A stretch of DNA of 64,000 nucleotides, taken from positions 62,001 through 126,000 of the forward strand of contig NZ_JBNAZM010000008.1 in the NCBI RefSeq assembly GCF_051195215.1, read 5' to 3'. The notes under the pieces were generated by a model. It saw only the letters and a list, made by a program, of their open reading frames with translations, did not search any database and was not told the origin of the DNA. This document shows, one piece after another, positions 47,501-56,485 of the stretch (its first letter is position 1; every line of letters starts with the position of its first letter). The stretch is from Arhodomonas sp051195215. Its GTDB lineage: Bacteria; Pseudomonadota; Gammaproteobacteria; Nitrococcales; Nitrococcaceae. A program made the translations under genes and the position numbers.

Positions 47501-48070
47501 TCAGGAAGGCTCGTTACCGGGCTTCCACTTGATGTTGCAGCCAAGGCTGGGGTACTGCTCGGCGCTGATCTCGTCGCCCGCGAGCATCGCCTTTGCGGCG
47601 GCGCGCAGGTCGGCCCCGGTCACCGGCTCCGCGCGCCCCGGGGAACTGCCGTCGAAACGGCCTCGGTAGACGAGACGCCGGTCACGGTCGAAGAGGAAGA
47701 AATCGGGCGTGCATGCGGCGCCGTAGGCCTTGGCCACCGCCTGGGTCTCATCGAAAAGGTAGGGAAAATTGTAGCCGACGCGGCGGCGTTCCTCGGCCAT
47801 CGCCTCCGGGCTGTCATCCGGATGGGCGACAGCGTCGTTGCTATTGATGGCGACGACGGCAAGCCCCTTGGGCTGGAACTCGTCGGCAAAGCGCGCCAAC
47901 TCGTGCTGAATATGGCGAACGAAGGGGCAGTGGTTGCAGATGAATGCAACCAGCAGCCCCTTCGCCTCGTCGAAGTCATGCAGTGAGACCGATCGGCCCT
48001 CGGTATCCTGGAGCTGGAAATCCGGCGCCGGGGTATCCAGGGGCATCATCGTGGATCGCGTCTCTGCCAT
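47501..48070 (-). CDS. Thioredoxin-like AhpC/TSA family protein
   Basis: A 189-residue cytosolic protein with a peroxiredoxin/thioredoxin fold: LDTPAPDFQLQDTEGRSVSL, then a CNHCPFV active site at about residue 45 (CxxC) in LLVAFICNHCPFVRHIQHEL, FLFDRDRRLVYRGRFDGSSPG, and a C-terminal GCNIKWKPGNEP. This is the widespread family in which the last Cys of GCNIKWK is conserved. It is a likely thiol reductase or peroxidase; the partner is unknown. Confidence 0.82.
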   Translation of the reverse strand: MAETRSTMMPLDTPAPDFQLQDTEGRSVSLHDFDEAKGLLVAFICNHCPFVRHIQHELARFADEFQPKGLAVVAINSNDAVAHPDDSPEAMAEERRRVGYNFPYLFDETQAVAKAYGAACTPDFFLFDRDRRLVYRGRFDGSSPGRAEPVTGADLRAAAKAMLAGDEISAEQYPSLGCNIKWKPGNEPS

Positions 48071-48120
48071 TACCTTATCTCACTGCACACTTCGATCTCT
48101 GGTGTGAAATCCGGAAGGCC

Positions 48121-49140
48121 TCAGCCCTCCATCTCACTCTCGGCGTTCTTCACGTCTTCGAGGATCGTGTTGAGGATCTTCTCACCACGCTCGCCCGCCT
48201 GCTCGATGTAGACATCGCGCACCGGCATACTCGCCTCGCGGAACGCCTCACGCGCCTCGTCCGTGATCTCGAGGATCTCGATATCGCTGTTGCTGCGGAT
48301 ATCCTCCAGACGCTCAGCATTGTACTCGGCCTGCTTGGTGAAGATGTAGTCGTGGAGTTCCGCGGTCGCCTCGTCAACAGCGGCGCGGATATCCTCCGGC
48401 AGGTCCTCGTAGAAGCCTGGATTGGTGACCACGGTGGAGATGAACTGGGCGTGCTTGGCCTGGGTCATCGCCTCCTGAACCTCGTAGAAGCTCATCTCCT
48501 CGATCGCGAAGATGGGGTTCACCTGCGCATCGATGATACCGAGCTGCAAGCCGCTGTACACCTCGGAATACGGCATCGGCGTGGGGTTCGCCCCATAAGC
48601 CTCGTACGACTTCACCAGCAGCGGCGAGGTCATCGTGCGGATCTTGAGACCGTCGAAGTCGTCCACGGTCTTCAGCGGCTTGTTCGCCGTCCAGGTCATC
48701 CAGCCTTCCGGAATGATCCCCAGCAACGCCAGGTCCTTCTCGCGATAGGCCTCCTCCAGCATCGGCATGGCCTCGGTATCGCGCAGGACCTCGCGGTTGA
48801 CCTCGTTGTTGTCGGAGAACACGAAGTGCAGCGTGAACACGCCCACCTCGGGAACCAACGTGGCGAGATGCCCCGGTGAAGCGAACGAGAATTGAATGGA
48901 GCCGTTCTGCACGAGCTCGGTGAGCTGGTCGGAAGTGCCGAGTGAGCCGTAGGGATAGATCTCCACGGACACTGCACCGTCGGTCTTCTCCTCCATGAGC
49001 TTCTTGAACTGCTCGGCATAGGCGTCCTGTACCGAGCCATCCACCTCTTCTAGCGCGAACCGCCAGGTGTACTCCTGAGCGCCGGCAGTGAACGCCAGTA
49101 GTGCGGTACCCGCACAGAGAATCCGAAGCAGTCGTTTCAT
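48121..49140 (-). CDS. TRAP transporter binding protein, TeaA-like DctP
   Basis: A 339-residue periplasmic binding protein with a Sec signal (MKRLLRILCAGTALLAFTAGA). After cleavage YTWRFALEEVDGSVQDAYAEQFKKL resembles the start of Halomonas TeaA, and LKIRTMTSPLLVKSYEAYGANPTPMPYSEVYSGLQLGIIDAQVNPIFAIEE matches it closely, including the carboxylate-binding Arg and the NPIF segment. The Trp of TeaA's PLPWGEVY is Tyr here, so ligands may differ from ectoine. It is divergent from its presumed membrane partners DctQ/DctM rather than in their operon. Confidence 0.85.
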   Translation of the reverse strand: MKRLLRILCAGTALLAFTAGAQEYTWRFALEEVDGSVQDAYAEQFKKLMEEKTDGAVSVEIYPYGSLGTSDQLTELVQNGSIQFSFASPGHLATLVPEVGVFTLHFVFSDNNEVNREVLRDTEAMPMLEEAYREKDLALLGIIPEGWMTWTANKPLKTVDDFDGLKIRTMTSPLLVKSYEAYGANPTPMPYSEVYSGLQLGIIDAQVNPIFAIEEMSFYEVQEAMTQAKHAQFISTVVTNPGFYEDLPEDIRAAVDEATAELHDYIFTKQAEYNAERLEDIRSNSDIEILEITDEAREAFREASMPVRDVYIEQAGERGEKILNTILEDVKNAESEMEG

Positions 49141-49317
49141 CGTACAGCCTCCGTTCTTTCTTTGGCCTTGTGGTTGTTCGTCGTGCTGCACATTCACCGT
49201 AGCACAGCCTCGACCGGTCTGCCGCCCCGCGGCACATGGCGTTTCCAAAGACCTTGCAACCGGCTATGGTGAGATTACGCTCACGTGAGATCCGACAACG
49301 CTAGAGGGGAGCCCCGT
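49141..49317. promoter_or_regulatory. Divergent control region between TRAP dctP and dctQM
   Basis: TTTCCA and TATGGT (49264-49270 region), 17 bases apart, could drive dctQM; the palindrome CTCACGTGAG (49280-49289) lies just downstream and may be an operator. One region separating the binding protein from the membrane genes would allow separate expression levels. Confidence 0.35.
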
Positions 49318-49896
49318 ATGCCCGAAAACAAGTCTAAGGGCGGGCTGGGCAAGGTCTTCCACTGGATAGACCGGGGCACGGAGATGGTCGAGTCGTTCAT
49401 CCTCGCCACCGGCGTGCTCGCCATGGCCGTGCTGAGCATTACCAACGTCATTGCCCGCAACGTATTCAACAACAGCCTCGCCTTTACCGAAGAGTCCAAC
49501 CAGCTGCTCCTGGTCATGGTGACCTTCATGGGGATCGGCTACGGCGTACGCCACGGCCGCCACATCCGCATGTCGGCCTTCCATGACATGTTTGGCCCCA
49601 CCGGACGCAAGGTGCTGATGATCATCACGAGCCTGTGCACCGGCGCACTCATGTTCTACCTCGCCTGGCACGCGTTCGACTACGCCTACTCCGTGATGCA
49701 ACGCGGCCGCGTCACCCCGGCCATGCGCATGCCGCTGTGGTTGGTGTACATGTGGGTGCCGCTCGGGCTGTTCATCGGCGGGGTGCAGTATGCGCTCGCG
49801 TGCCTGCGCAATCTGATCAGCGCCGGACCCTGGCTGGCATACAACAAACGCGACGAAATGGAAGAGGCCCCCGGGGTCGACAACGTGAGCCTATAG
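49318..49896 (+). CDS. TRAP transporter small permease (DctQ)
   Basis: A 192-residue membrane protein with four helices. FILATGVLAMAVLSITNVIARNVFNNSLAFTEESNQLLLVMVTFMGIGYGVRHGRHIRM is the DctQ signature, with the Arg-Asn and Glu-Glu positions conserved in the family. It starts 17 bases before dctM and has AGAGGGGAG as ribosome-binding site. Confidence 0.93.
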   Translation: MPENKSKGGLGKVFHWIDRGTEMVESFILATGVLAMAVLSITNVIARNVFNNSLAFTEESNQLLLVMVTFMGIGYGVRHGRHIRMSAFHDMFGPTGRKVLMIITSLCTGALMFYLAWHAFDYAYSVMQRGRVTPAMRMPLWLVYMWVPLGLFIGGVQYALACLRNLISAGPWLAYNKRDEMEEAPGVDNVSL

Positions 49897-49912
49897 GGGA
49901 AGGAACGCGGCA

Positions 49913-51202
49913 ATGGAAGTTACAGCCACCGTAGTCACGATGATCGTGCTGCTGCTCATCGGCTTCCCCATGATGGTGCCGTTGATCACCGCAGCGCTGG
50001 TGCTGATGACGTTTTTCTACTCGTTCCTTCAGCCCGCGACGCTGATGCAGCAGATGATCGGCGGCGTGCAGCCCTCAGTGCTCACCGCAGTCCCGATGTT
50101 CATTCTCGCCGCCGACCTGATGACCAAGGGGCATACGGCGAACCGACTGCTGGACCTGGTGAGCACCTTCGTCGGTCACCTCCGCGGCGGCCTGCCCATC
50201 ACCACCGCCGCGAGCTGCACGCTCTTCGGTGCGGTCTCCGGCTCCACCCAGGCGACGGTCGTGGCAATGGGGGGGCCTTTGCGCCCCAAGCTCCTGGAGG
50301 CGGGCTACAAGGACAGCTTCGCACTCGCTCTGATCATCAACGCGAGTGACATCGCACTGCTGATTCCGCCCTCCATCGGCATGATCATCTACGGCGTGGT
50401 ATCCGGCACCTCTGTGGGCGAGCTGTTCATTGCCGGCATCGGTCCGGGCCTGCTGCTCCTGGTGATGTTTTCCATCTATTGCTATATCTACTCGCGCATC
50501 AAGGGCATTCCCACGCGCGAGCGGGCGAGCTGGCGCGAACGCGGCCTCGCTATACGCTCGGCGATACTGCCGCTGGGCTTTCCGGTGATCGTCATCGGCG
50601 GCATCTACAGCGGCATGTTCAGCCCCACCGAGGCGGCGGCCATGTCGGTCGCCTATGCGTTCATCCTCGAAGTGATCATCTTCCGTGTGATCAGTTTGCG
50701 GGAGCTGCCGGCGATCGCCCTGTCAACCGGGCTGATCACCTCCGTGGTCTTCCTGCTCGTCGGCGCAGGCACGGCCTTTTCCTGGATGATCTCCTTCGCC
50801 CAGATTCCGTCGAAAGTGCTCGGCGACGTGCTCGCCATGGCATCGGAGAATCCGGAGCTGCTGCTCGGACTGATCTGCGTGGCCTATTTCATCGGCTGCA
50901 TGTTCGTGGACCCCATCGTGGTCATTCTCATCCTCACACCGATCTTCGCCCCAGCGGTGGAAGCCTCGGGCGTGGACCCGGTGCTGGTGGGCACGCTGGT
51001 GACCCTGCAGGTAGCCATGGGATCGGCGACACCGCCATTCGGCTGCGATATCTTCACGGCCATCGCCGTGTTCCGAAGGCCGTACACGGAGGTCGTCCGC
51101 GGCACACCACCGTTCATACTGTTGCTGATCCTGGCCACGGTGCTGCTGATCTTCTTCCCGCCCATCGCGCTGTTCCTGCGCGACCTGGCCTACGGGTACT
51201 AG
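49913..51202 (+). CDS. TRAP transporter large permease (DctM)
   Basis: A 429-residue sodium-coupled transport subunit with about 12-13 helices. VPMFILAADLMTKGHTANRLLDLVSTFVGHLRGGL and LIPPSIGMIIYGVVSGTSVGELFIAGIGPG are DctM hallmarks, as is the terminal half LTPIFAPAVEASGVDPVLVGTLVTLQVAMGSATPPFG. Paired with DctQ and the divergent TeaA-like binding protein, it makes a complete TRAP system, here possibly for a compatible solute or organic acid. Confidence 0.95.
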   Translation: MEVTATVVTMIVLLLIGFPMMVPLITAALVLMTFFYSFLQPATLMQQMIGGVQPSVLTAVPMFILAADLMTKGHTANRLLDLVSTFVGHLRGGLPITTAASCTLFGAVSGSTQATVVAMGGPLRPKLLEAGYKDSFALALIINASDIALLIPPSIGMIIYGVVSGTSVGELFIAGIGPGLLLLVMFSIYCYIYSRIKGIPTRERASWRERGLAIRSAILPLGFPVIVIGGIYSGMFSPTEAAAMSVAYAFILEVIIFRVISLRELPAIALSTGLITSVVFLLVGAGTAFSWMISFAQIPSKVLGDVLAMASENPELLLGLICVAYFIGCMFVDPIVVILILTPIFAPAVEASGVDPVLVGTLVTLQVAMGSATPPFGCDIFTAIAVFRRPYTEVVRGTPPFILLLILATVLLIFFPPIALFLRDLAYGY

Positions 51203-51229
51203 CGTCCTGGCAGGGGAAGCGCCCCCCGT

Positions 51230-51260
51230 GCGGCCGTGGCACCACCAGTGCCACGGCCGC
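51230..51260 (+). terminator. Terminator after the TRAP genes
   Basis: GCGGCCGTGGCAC pairs perfectly with GTGCCACGGCCGC around CACCA, a 13-base stem 28 bases after the dctM stop. No T-run follows. Confidence 0.7.
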
Positions 51261-51284
51261 CTCGTACCATCATCGGCCCGGCGA

Positions 51285-51313
51285 TTGCATGCATCCGGCA
51301 GGGCGTGTATATA
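51285..51313 (+). promoter_or_regulatory. Promoter of the TrpXYZ-like ABC operon
   Basis: TTGCAT (51285-51290), 17 bases, TATATA (51308-51313). Start of transcription would be near 51320, about 48 bases before the ATG, which has GAGGAGAGG before it. Confidence 0.6.
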
Positions 51314-51367
51314 CCGGGCCGTCCTCCGGACGACCGAGAATGAACCACCCTGTTTGAGGAGAGGGGT

Positions 51368-52339
51368 ATGCAAACCAGGCACCTGCTTCGCGGCATCGTC
51401 AGCGCAACCGCGCTGTCACTGACGCTCGGCGCCACAAGCGCCCTGGCCGCCACCGTCAAAGTCACCTCCATCGTCGAGCACCCGGCGCTCGACGCCGTGC
51501 GCCAGGGCACCCTCGACGAGCTCGAGGAGCGTGGCTACACCCAGGGAGATAACCTCGACTGGGAGTTCCAGACGGCTCAGGGTGATGTCGGCATCGCCGG
51601 GCAGATCGCGCGCAAATACGTGGGCGACGCGCCGGACGTGATCGTGGCCATCGCCACGCCCTCGGCCCAGGCGGCGGTGTCCGCCGCGCGCGGCAGGATC
51701 CCCGTGGTGTTCTCCGCGGTAACCGATCCCGTGGACGCCAAGCTCGTCGACAGCCTGGAGAAGCCCGGCGGTAACGTCACCGGCGTCTCGGACATGACAC
51801 CACTCGACAAGCATCTCGCCTTCATCAAGGAGCTTCTCCCGGAGCTGGAAACGCTGGGCGTGCCCTACAACCCGGGCGAAGCCAACGCCGCCGTGCTCGT
51901 CGACCGGCTCAAGGAGCTGGCGCCGGAACAGGGCGTCAAGATCGAAACGGCTTCGGCGCCGTCAACCGCGGATGTGCTCGCCGCCGCGCGCTCGTTGGTG
52001 GGTAAGGTGGACGCCATGTACGTCACCACCGACAACACCCTCATGAGCGCGTTCGAGTCGGTGGCCAAGGTGGGCATGGAGGCGGACATCCCCGTGTTTT
52101 CCGGGGACACCAGCATCGTCGACCGAGGCGCCGCTGCCGGGCTCGGCTTCGACTACTATGACATCGGCCGGCAGACCGGCGCCCTGGTCGCACGCGTACT
52201 CGACGGCGAATCCGCCGGCGAGATCCCCGTGCAGTTCATCGACAAGACACTGGTGCACGTCAATCCGGAGGCGGCGAGCGAGATGGGCCTCGAGCTGCCC
52301 CAGCAAGTGATCGACAATGCCGACGAGGTCGTCGAATAA
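51368..52339 (+). CDS. ABC substrate-binding protein, TrpX/ABC_sub_bind family
   Basis: A 323-residue periplasmic protein with a Sec signal (cleavage near SALA-ATV). VKVTSIVEHPALDAVRQGTLDELEERGY is the family start, followed by VIVAIATPSAQAAVSAARGRIPVVFSAVTDPVDAKLV and the late DIPVFSGDTSIVDRGAAAGLGFDYYDIGRQTG. This family includes TrpX of streptococci, which imports tryptophan; in proteobacteria the ligand is mostly unknown. It heads a three-gene ABC operon. Confidence 0.87.
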   Translation: MQTRHLLRGIVSATALSLTLGATSALAATVKVTSIVEHPALDAVRQGTLDELEERGYTQGDNLDWEFQTAQGDVGIAGQIARKYVGDAPDVIVAIATPSAQAAVSAARGRIPVVFSAVTDPVDAKLVDSLEKPGGNVTGVSDMTPLDKHLAFIKELLPELETLGVPYNPGEANAAVLVDRLKELAPEQGVKIETASAPSTADVLAAARSLVGKVDAMYVTTDNTLMSAFESVAKVGMEADIPVFSGDTSIVDRGAAAGLGFDYYDIGRQTGALVARVLDGESAGEIPVQFIDKTLVHVNPEAASEMGLELPQQVIDNADEVVE

Positions 52340-52380
52340 CCGGCACGGTATTCCTGGCGCAGCGGGGGAATTCCCGCGCC

Positions 52381-52412
52381 GGTCGGGGCCGCAACCGCCG
52401 CCGGCCCCGACC
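52381..52412 (+). terminator. Intercistronic hairpin after the binding-protein gene
   Basis: GGTCGGGGCCG pairs with CGGCCCCGACC around a 10-base loop. Such hairpins between the binding protein and membrane genes usually favour higher levels of the binding protein. Confidence 0.6.
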
Positions 52413-52461
52413 GTCCCACCCGCGTCCTCCACCCACAAGGTGACACTGAAGGTCCGCCCAC

Positions 52462-53391
52462 GTGAGTCTTATCGCCATTCTCGGCGCCGTCGAGACCGGG
52501 CTGTTGTTCGGCCTGGTCGCAATCGGTGTATTCCTGAGCTTCCGCATTCTCAATTTTCCCGACCTGACGGTGGACGGCAGCCTGCCGCTCGGCGCGGCGG
52601 TAGCCGCAACCCTGATCCTGGCCGACATCAGCCCCTTTATCGCGACTGTCGCCGCCTTCTTCGCCGGTTGCCTGGCCGGTCTGGTCACCGCCTGGCTGAA
52701 TGTGCGCCTGAAAATCCTTCATCTTCTGGCCAGCATCCTGGTGATGATCTCACTGCACACGGTGAACCTGCGGGTCATGGGCAAACCGAACACGGCACTG
52801 CTCGGTGAAAGCACGGTCTTTACACCGTTCGAAGGCTTGGGCGTGCCCTTTTACTGGATCAACCCCACGGTCCTGCTCGTGGTCCTGTTGGCAGCCGTAT
52901 TCCTGGTAAACCGGTTTCTCGGCTCGGAGATGGGGCTAGGCATGCGCGCCACCGGCGCCAACCCGCGGATGGCCGCAGCCCAGGGCATTCACACCGGGCG
53001 CATGACATTGCTCGGCATTGCGCTGTCCAATGGCCTGGTGGCGCTCGCGGGCGCACTCTTCGCGCAGATTCAGGGCGCCGCCGATATCACCATGGGCATC
53101 GGCACCATCGTCATCGGCCTGGCAGCGGTCATCCTCGGCGAGGCATTGCTGCCGCCGAAGACGGTGCTTCGTGCGATTATCGGCGCGGTCATCGGCTCCA
53201 TCATCTACCGATTCGCAGTCGCGTTCGCGCTCAACGCCGACTTTATCGGTCTGCAGGCCCAGGATCTCAAGCTGATCACTGCCGTGCTCGTGGTTGTCGC
53301 AATGACTGTGCCGGGGCTGCGCACCAAACGCGCCATGCAACGCCGTGCGCGTGCCGCGGCGGCCAACAAGGGAGGCGATGCGGCGCCATGA
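52462..53391 (+). CDS. ABC permease, TrpY-like
   Basis: A 309-residue permease of the BPD_transp_2 type with about eight helices: FGLVAIGVFLSFRILNFPDLTVDGSLPLGAAV at the start, and MRATGANPRMAAAQGIHTGRMTLLGIALSNGLVALAGALFAQIQG, a typical coupling region. The start is GTG at 52462 with only a weak ribosome-binding site. The stop overlaps the ATPase start. Confidence 0.9.
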   Translation: MSLIAILGAVETGLLFGLVAIGVFLSFRILNFPDLTVDGSLPLGAAVAATLILADISPFIATVAAFFAGCLAGLVTAWLNVRLKILHLLASILVMISLHTVNLRVMGKPNTALLGESTVFTPFEGLGVPFYWINPTVLLVVLLAAVFLVNRFLGSEMGLGMRATGANPRMAAAQGIHTGRMTLLGIALSNGLVALAGALFAQIQGAADITMGIGTIVIGLAAVILGEALLPPKTVLRAIIGAVIGSIIYRFAVAFALNADFIGLQAQDLKLITAVLVVVAMTVPGLRTKRAMQRRARAAAANKGGDAAP

Positions 53392-54182
53392 TCCGGCTAG
53401 AGAACATCCACGTCACATTCAATCCAGGCACCGCGATCGAAACCCATGCACTGCGCGGTCTGAATCTGGAGATCCCGCGCGGAGAGTTCGTCACGGTGAT
53501 CGGCTCCAACGGTGCCGGCAAGTCCACCATGCTCAACGTCCTCGCCGGTGAGATCGGTTGCGATGCGGGCAAGGTAGTGATCGGCGACGAGGACGTCACA
53601 CGACTGTCCACCGCCCAGCGTGCGGGCCTGGTCGCGAGAGTCTTTCAGGATCCGATGGCAGGCACCTGCGAGAACCTCTCCATCGAGGAAAACCTGGCAC
53701 TGGCCCGGGCACGCGGTCACCGCCGCGGCCTCAGGCAGGCCGTCGCAGGCGATCGCCGGGAGACGTTCAAGGAGCGGATCGCGGAGCTCAACCTGGGACT
53801 GGAACGCCGGTTGTCCGATCGCATGGGCCTGCTGTCCGGGGGCCAGCGCCAGGCGGTGAGCCTGCTGATGGCGACCATGAACCCCATGCGCATTCTGCTG
53901 CTCGACGAGCACACCGCTGCCCTGGACCCACGAACGGCAAACTTCGTCATGGAGCTCACCGACCGATTCGTGCGCGAGTCGTCACTGACGACGATGATGG
54001 TCACGCACTCCATGCGCCAGGCACTGGACCACGGCGACCGCACAGTCATGCTCCACGAGGGCCGCGTGGTACTCGACGTCGCCGGCGAGGAGCGGCGGGG
54101 CATGAAGGTGGAGAATCTGCTGCACATGTTCGAGAAGGTGCGCGGCGAGGAAGTCGCCGACGATGCGCTGATCCTCGGCTGA
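53388..54182 (+). CDS. ABC ATP-binding protein, TrpZ-like
   Basis: A 264-residue ATPase: Walker A GSNGAGKST near residue 40, Q-loop ARVFQDPMAGTC, signature LSGGQRQAVSL, Walker B ILLLDEHTAALDP and H-loop MVTHSMRQALDHGDR. The Walker B sequence DEHTAAL is characteristic of the TrpZ branch. It overlaps the permease gene by four bases and ends the operon before a strong hairpin. Confidence 0.92.
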   Translation: MIRLENIHVTFNPGTAIETHALRGLNLEIPRGEFVTVIGSNGAGKSTMLNVLAGEIGCDAGKVVIGDEDVTRLSTAQRAGLVARVFQDPMAGTCENLSIEENLALARARGHRRGLRQAVAGDRRETFKERIAELNLGLERRLSDRMGLLSGGQRQAVSLLMATMNPMRILLLDEHTAALDPRTANFVMELTDRFVRESSLTTMMVTHSMRQALDHGDRTVMLHEGRVVLDVAGEERRGMKVENLLHMFEKVRGEEVADDALILG

Positions 54183-54195
54183 GCCACGACCGCAC

Positions 54196-54224
54196 GCCGG
54201 GGCCGCCCACGCGGCGGCCCCGGC
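54196..54224. terminator. Terminator hairpin between convergent ABC operon and DUF4112 gene
   Basis: GCCGGGGCCGCC pairs perfectly with GGCGGCCCCGGC around CACGC, a 12-base stem placed 14 bases after one stop and 5 bases from the other. Confidence 0.75.
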
Positions 54225-54228
54225 GACA

Positions 54229-54621
54229 TCAGGCTTTCATGCGCTCACGCAGACGCCGCTCCAGCAGCGCCAGATTGCGGCGGTTGGCCTTGAACCCCAC
54301 ATCGAACACGTCCCCGAGCACCGGCACCGTTCCCACCGCGGCATCCACGGCGAGATTGGCGAGCATTCGTGCCAAAGTCGTTTTGCCGACGCCCAGCCGC
54401 GCCGCCTCGGCCACCAGATAGAGCGACATCAACCCCGTGATACCGTCGCCCACGCCCGGCACGAGACCAATGAGCGCGTCGGCGCCAATGCGCCACTGCG
54501 TCCCCGGAATCGGTACCGCCGAGTCCATGAGCACGGCGAACCGGCGCAGGCGACGCAGGGCCGCCTCGTTTGCGGCTCGCGATGCCGATCCACTGTCGTC
54601 TACCGCCTCGCGATAATCCAT
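54229..54621 (-). CDS. DUF4112 membrane protein
   Basis: A 130-residue protein with two hydrophobic helices. RFAVLMDSAVPIPGTQWRIGADALIGLVPGVGDGITGLMSLYLVAEAARLGV and the second half PVLGDVFDVGFKANRRNLALLE are the DUF4112 signature. The function is unknown. Its ATG at 54621 lies inside the end of the Pmp3 gene (22-base overlap), so the two are co-expressed. Confidence 0.8.
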   Translation of the reverse strand: MDYREAVDDSGSASRAANEAALRRLRRFAVLMDSAVPIPGTQWRIGADALIGLVPGVGDGITGLMSLYLVAEAARLGVGKTTLARMLANLAVDAAVGTVPVLGDVFDVGFKANRRNLALLERRLRERMKA

Positions 54622-54758
54622 ACGGCATGCACGATGCCCGGAATGTAGCCGAGCAAGGTCAACAGGATGTTGATCCAGAAGTGAAGGCCCAGGCCGACCT
54701 GCAACAGAACGCCCAGTGGCGGCAGCAGAATCGCGAGAAGAATCCGGATGAGGTCCAC
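54600..54758 (-). CDS. Pmp3/YqaE-family membrane peptide
   Basis: A 52-residue proteolipid with two hydrophobic helices: DLIRILLAILLPPLGVLLQVGLG, then FWINILLTLLGYIPGIVHAVWII. Family members affect membrane potential and salt tolerance in yeast and plants; bacterial members are stress induced. The start is GTG at 54758, preceded by AAGGAGG, which gives exactly the usual family length; the longer open frame upstream is not supported. Confidence 0.88.
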   Translation of the reverse strand: MDLIRILLAILLPPLGVLLQVGLGLHFWINILLTLLGYIPGIVHAVWIIARR

Positions 54759-54832
54759 GGTGCACCCTCCTTGGGTGAATGCATACTCATCCGTCGACGT
54801 GGTACCGGCCTGAACCGAATCCAAGTGTCGTT

Positions 54833-56485
54833 TCAGTGTCCTGTCACCAGCAGCCGCCGCACGGTTTCACGGGGTGCCGCAAGCACACCCACGAGACCGC
54901 TGTCGAGCGCGGCACGCACCTGCCCAGCGTCGGCGTCGTCATCGGCGATGACAATGGCAGCACCCTGCGCGTGTACGGCCCGAAGCTGCGGGTACAACAC
55001 TGCCGGTTCCGGCCAGGATTCGCCGCCGTCGAGCACGGCCGCCACGTAGGACACTGCCCCGCAAGGCCGAGGCCACAGCCGCCCCGAGAAGTGGCGCGCG
55101 AGTTCCGCCGCAGCGGCGAGTGCCCGGTCCGCGTCGGCACCGTCGTCAACGGGCGTCACGTCCACCGCCATAGCGTTCGCGTCGGCGCCGCCGAGTGAGG
55201 CACGCACGGCCCGGCTGATCCGGGTGCACCACTGGCCGCCGCCGATCAGGATACGCTGCGTCGCACCGGGACACTCCGCCGCGCCGTGCATTACCAGCGC
55301 GGTGAGGTAATCGGCGACCGCTTTCGGCAACGCCTCCGCCTCGTCGGTGGCAATGAGGTCCACCCCCCAACGCCGTGCACAGGCTTCGGCGAGCGTCATC
55401 GGTGCCGCGCCATCCTGCGGATCGGCGGTGCGCGCCCAACGCTGCGCCCACAGGTCCACCGTCTCGGGGTCGTGCAGGCAGACCGCCGCCCGCCCCGGGA
55501 TTCGCGTAGCGCGCTCCAACAGCTGGATATCCGCCTCGTGCTCACGGGAGACGTGTGGATCCTCGAAGAACGCGACCAGGTGGCATTCATCGCGGCGAAC
55601 GTGCTCGGCAACCTGGATATCACCGCCCTTGGGCCCGCTCTGTTCCCCGTGCACCCAGCTTTCACCGCTCAGCCGTTCAGCCATGCGCGCTGCGGCCTCC
55701 TCGAGCCGGGTACCGTCGTCGACACGGGCGCGCAGCCGAGGCGGCACCGCCCCCAGCCGCTCGAACGCCGCCAGCTCGTCGCGGTCCGCCTCCCACGCCT
55801 CGGCCAGGCGTGGCGCGACCTTGCCATTCAACAGGCCGCCGGTGGTGCCGGTGGCATAGCGCCGGCCGAACCGGCGCAGCCAGTCGAAATGGTCTTCGGC
55901 AAACGCGAGCATCCGCCCCTTGAGCGCATCATGGGCGATCAGGGCGATGCCGAGCTCGCCGGGCGCTCTGCCCGGCACCCCCGCACGCCGGCGCGTGTCG
56001 CCATCGACGAACCACTCGCCACCGCCAGTGCCTTCCCGAACAGCCTCCGCCCACTGCAGGGCGTACCATTGTGCCGCGGCCTCGTAAGTGGCGAGGAAAG
56101 GGGTGCCGGTCACGACACACTCGCGCTTCAACGCATGGCTGTCCGGGTACATGGAGGCCGCATCCGCAGGGTCCAGGAGATACACGACCCGGGTCGCCAC
56201 ACCGGGATCTTGCGCCCCTTCGACCAACAGATTGGCAAGAGCCACCAGACCGCCGTCACGCCCCGCCGGGGCCTCGTGGAGGTGAGGATAATCGCGCAAC
56301 AGCCCGGCGCCGTGCAGGGCCCGGGCGCTGCCGCCGAGTACGTGCAACTCCGGCCGGAGAATCCCGGTGAAGTAAGGCTCGAAGTGGCGCACGAAGCGAA
56401 GCAGCGGTGCGGACGGGCCGCGGCGAAGCGACCGGCTCGCGAGCAACAGTATGCGCTCGCGCACGGTGGTTGATTGCTGGCCCAT
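54833..56485 (-). CDS. Large protein with methylglyoxal synthase domain and a second degenerate copy
   Basis: A 550-residue soluble protein. Residues about 178-350 align with methylglyoxal synthase MgsA: IALIAHD (His185), YATGTTG (210-216), SGPKGGDIQV (Asp289) and FFEDP...EHEAD (Asp309, His316, Asp319), so all positions matching MgsA His19, Asp71, Asp91, His98 and Asp101 are kept, with about 50 extra residues inserted after YATGTTG. Residues about 44-150 look like a second MGS-like domain (GRDGGLVALANLL; VVYLLDPADAASMYPDSHALKR) lacking several catalytic residues. The C-terminal 190 residues are not recognised. Ordinary MgsA is about 150 residues. It starts at ATG 56485 and is divergent from exported msrB. 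Confidence 0.7.
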   Translation of the reverse strand: MGQQSTTVRERILLLASRSLRRGPSAPLLRFVRHFEPYFTGILRPELHVLGGSARALHGAGLLRDYPHLHEAPAGRDGGLVALANLLVEGAQDPGVATRVVYLLDPADAASMYPDSHALKRECVVTGTPFLATYEAAAQWYALQWAEAVREGTGGGEWFVDGDTRRRAGVPGRAPGELGIALIAHDALKGRMLAFAEDHFDWLRRFGRRYATGTTGGLLNGKVAPRLAEAWEADRDELAAFERLGAVPPRLRARVDDGTRLEEAAARMAERLSGESWVHGEQSGPKGGDIQVAEHVRRDECHLVAFFEDPHVSREHEADIQLLERATRIPGRAAVCLHDPETVDLWAQRWARTADPQDGAAPMTLAEACARRWGVDLIATDEAEALPKAVADYLTALVMHGAAECPGATQRILIGGGQWCTRISRAVRASLGGADANAMAVDVTPVDDGADADRALAAAAELARHFSGRLWPRPCGAVSYVAAVLDGGESWPEPAVLYPQLRAVHAQGAAIVIADDDADAGQVRAALDSGLVGVLAAPRETVRRLLVTGH

